Source of the DNA: an uncultured cyanobacterium
Lineage (GTDB): Bacteria; Cyanobacteriota; Cyanobacteriia; Pseudanabaenales; Pseudanabaenaceae
Length of the DNA: 14,198 bases
Assembly (NCBI GenBank): GCA_903819605.1
Contig: CAIJEA010000247.1
Span: 1 to 14,198, forward strand
Direction of reading: 5' to 3'
The notes under the pieces were generated by a model that saw only the letters and a program-made list of their open reading frames with translations, was not told the origin of the DNA and made no database searches. The translations under genes and the position numbers were made by a program. Within the stretch, counting starts at the first letter, position 1. Each line of letters begins with the position of its first letter. Of the stretch, positions 13,935 to 14,198 are shown one piece after another.

Positions 13935-14040
13935 CTTGTTTCATGGAACGCCTCCAAAACCTGAAGAAGTCCTAAAAAATACTGTTTTCGTAATTCTACA
14001 GTCAGAGATTCACGAACAGTTAGATAGAAAACTCAAGTAG
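13870..14040 (+). CDS. Small hypothetical protein
   Basis: A 56-residue protein from ATG 13870 (72 residues if GTG 13822 is used). It has an amphipathic or membrane-seeking N-terminal helix (NRVLAKLFVSLYLINLF, about 8-24), a Pro-rich turn (GTPPKPEE), and a charged C-terminal helix (VILQSEIHEQLDRKLK). I do not recognise it. A clear promoter and a strong terminator frame it, so the DNA is probably transcribed. The ribosome binding site is poor for either start: AAGGAT is about 14 bases before ATG 13870. The unit could instead encode a small RNA. Confidence 0.4.
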   Translation: MKNLNFINRVLAKLFVSLYLINLFHGTPPKPEEVLKNTVFVILQSEIHEQLDRKLK

Positions 14041-14054
14041 ATCGGATATTGACA

Positions 14055-14109
14055 ATTGCGAGAATGACCAGCTTGAGATGTTATAGCTGGTCGTTCTCGC
14101 AATGTTTTA
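14055..14109. terminator. Strong terminator at the end of the small unit
   Basis: A 19-bp stem (14055-14073 with 14085-14103, one G-U pair) with an 11-base loop is followed by GTTTTA. It closes the small plus-strand unit, and an A-rich-poor left foot makes minus-strand use less likely, although a gene may converge from the right. Confidence 0.82.
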
Positions 14110-14139
14110 TCGCTATCGTACTAATGTGGAAAATAATCG

Positions 14140-14198
14140 CTACACCACACTTGTCTCAAGCTCAATTTCCGAAAACTTAATCTCAACTCTTTGATTAA
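14140..14198 (-). CDS. Possible C-terminal end of a gene running in from the right edge
   Basis: On the minus strand the frame from the window edge reads NQRVEIKFSEIELETSVV and then TAG (14142-14140). The alternating hydrophobic/charged pattern resembles a real protein end, and it would be convergent with the terminator at 14055-14109. Only 18 codons are visible, so it could be chance. Confidence 0.22.
   Translation of the reverse strand, partial: NQRVEIKFSEIELETSVV

Noticed and set aside
1..14198. CRISPR array, tRNA or rRNA genes
   Set aside because: No regularly spaced direct repeats with unique spacers and no cloverleaf or rRNA-like stretch was seen on reading both strands.

Overview
The window looks like chromosomal DNA of a cyanobacterium. 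NdhM and a DUF2996-type protein, a group 2 sigma-70 factor, XisH/XisI, a TPM-domain (TLP18.3/Psb32-like) protein and many copies of the HIP1 octamer GCGATCGC all point there. The AT-rich base composition and palindromic dispersed repeats would suit a Pseudanabaena-like filamentous form, but the genus is a guess.

Layout. Positions 1-1576 are mostly non-coding, with the cut end of a palindromic repeat, a MITE-like element at 383-487 and at most small coding relics. From 1577 a plus-strand block carries a group 2 sigma factor, ndhM and the DUF2996 gene, closed by a two-way terminator at 3526-3560. A minus-strand block follows (7354 down to 3555). It is a tight three-gene operon of two tandem paralogues with repeated peptidoglycan-binding domains and a membrane-anchored helical-repeat protein. 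Upstream of it, also on the minus strand, is an XPB/Rad25-type helicase (8974-7484) with its own terminator. After a second palindromic repeat (9170-9285) comes a minus-strand TPM-domain membrane protein, divergent from rbgA/ylqF, the ribosome-assembly GTPase.

Positions 11050-11724 are a decay zone. They hold the C-terminal relic of an IS630-like transposase (minus strand), a second copy of the MITE-like repeat end, and the last residues of a response-regulator receiver domain. Next is the most unusual gene: one ORF fusing a complete dihydroneopterin aldolase (FolB) to a complete ribonuclease HI, with all catalytic residues of both enzymes. It ends in a strong terminator, followed at once by a good promoter for a stand-alone xisH-xisI pair whose predicted mRNA is leaderless. 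The window closes with a small promoter-to-terminator unit (13741-14109) holding one or two short ORFs.

How the genes relate: NdhM and possibly DUF2996 concern the NDH-1 complex; the three-gene operon concerns the cell envelope; FolB/RNase HI joins folate synthesis to RNA-DNA hybrid removal without an obvious shared pathway; XisH/XisI resembles the fdxN-element excision controllers but no excision element is visible.
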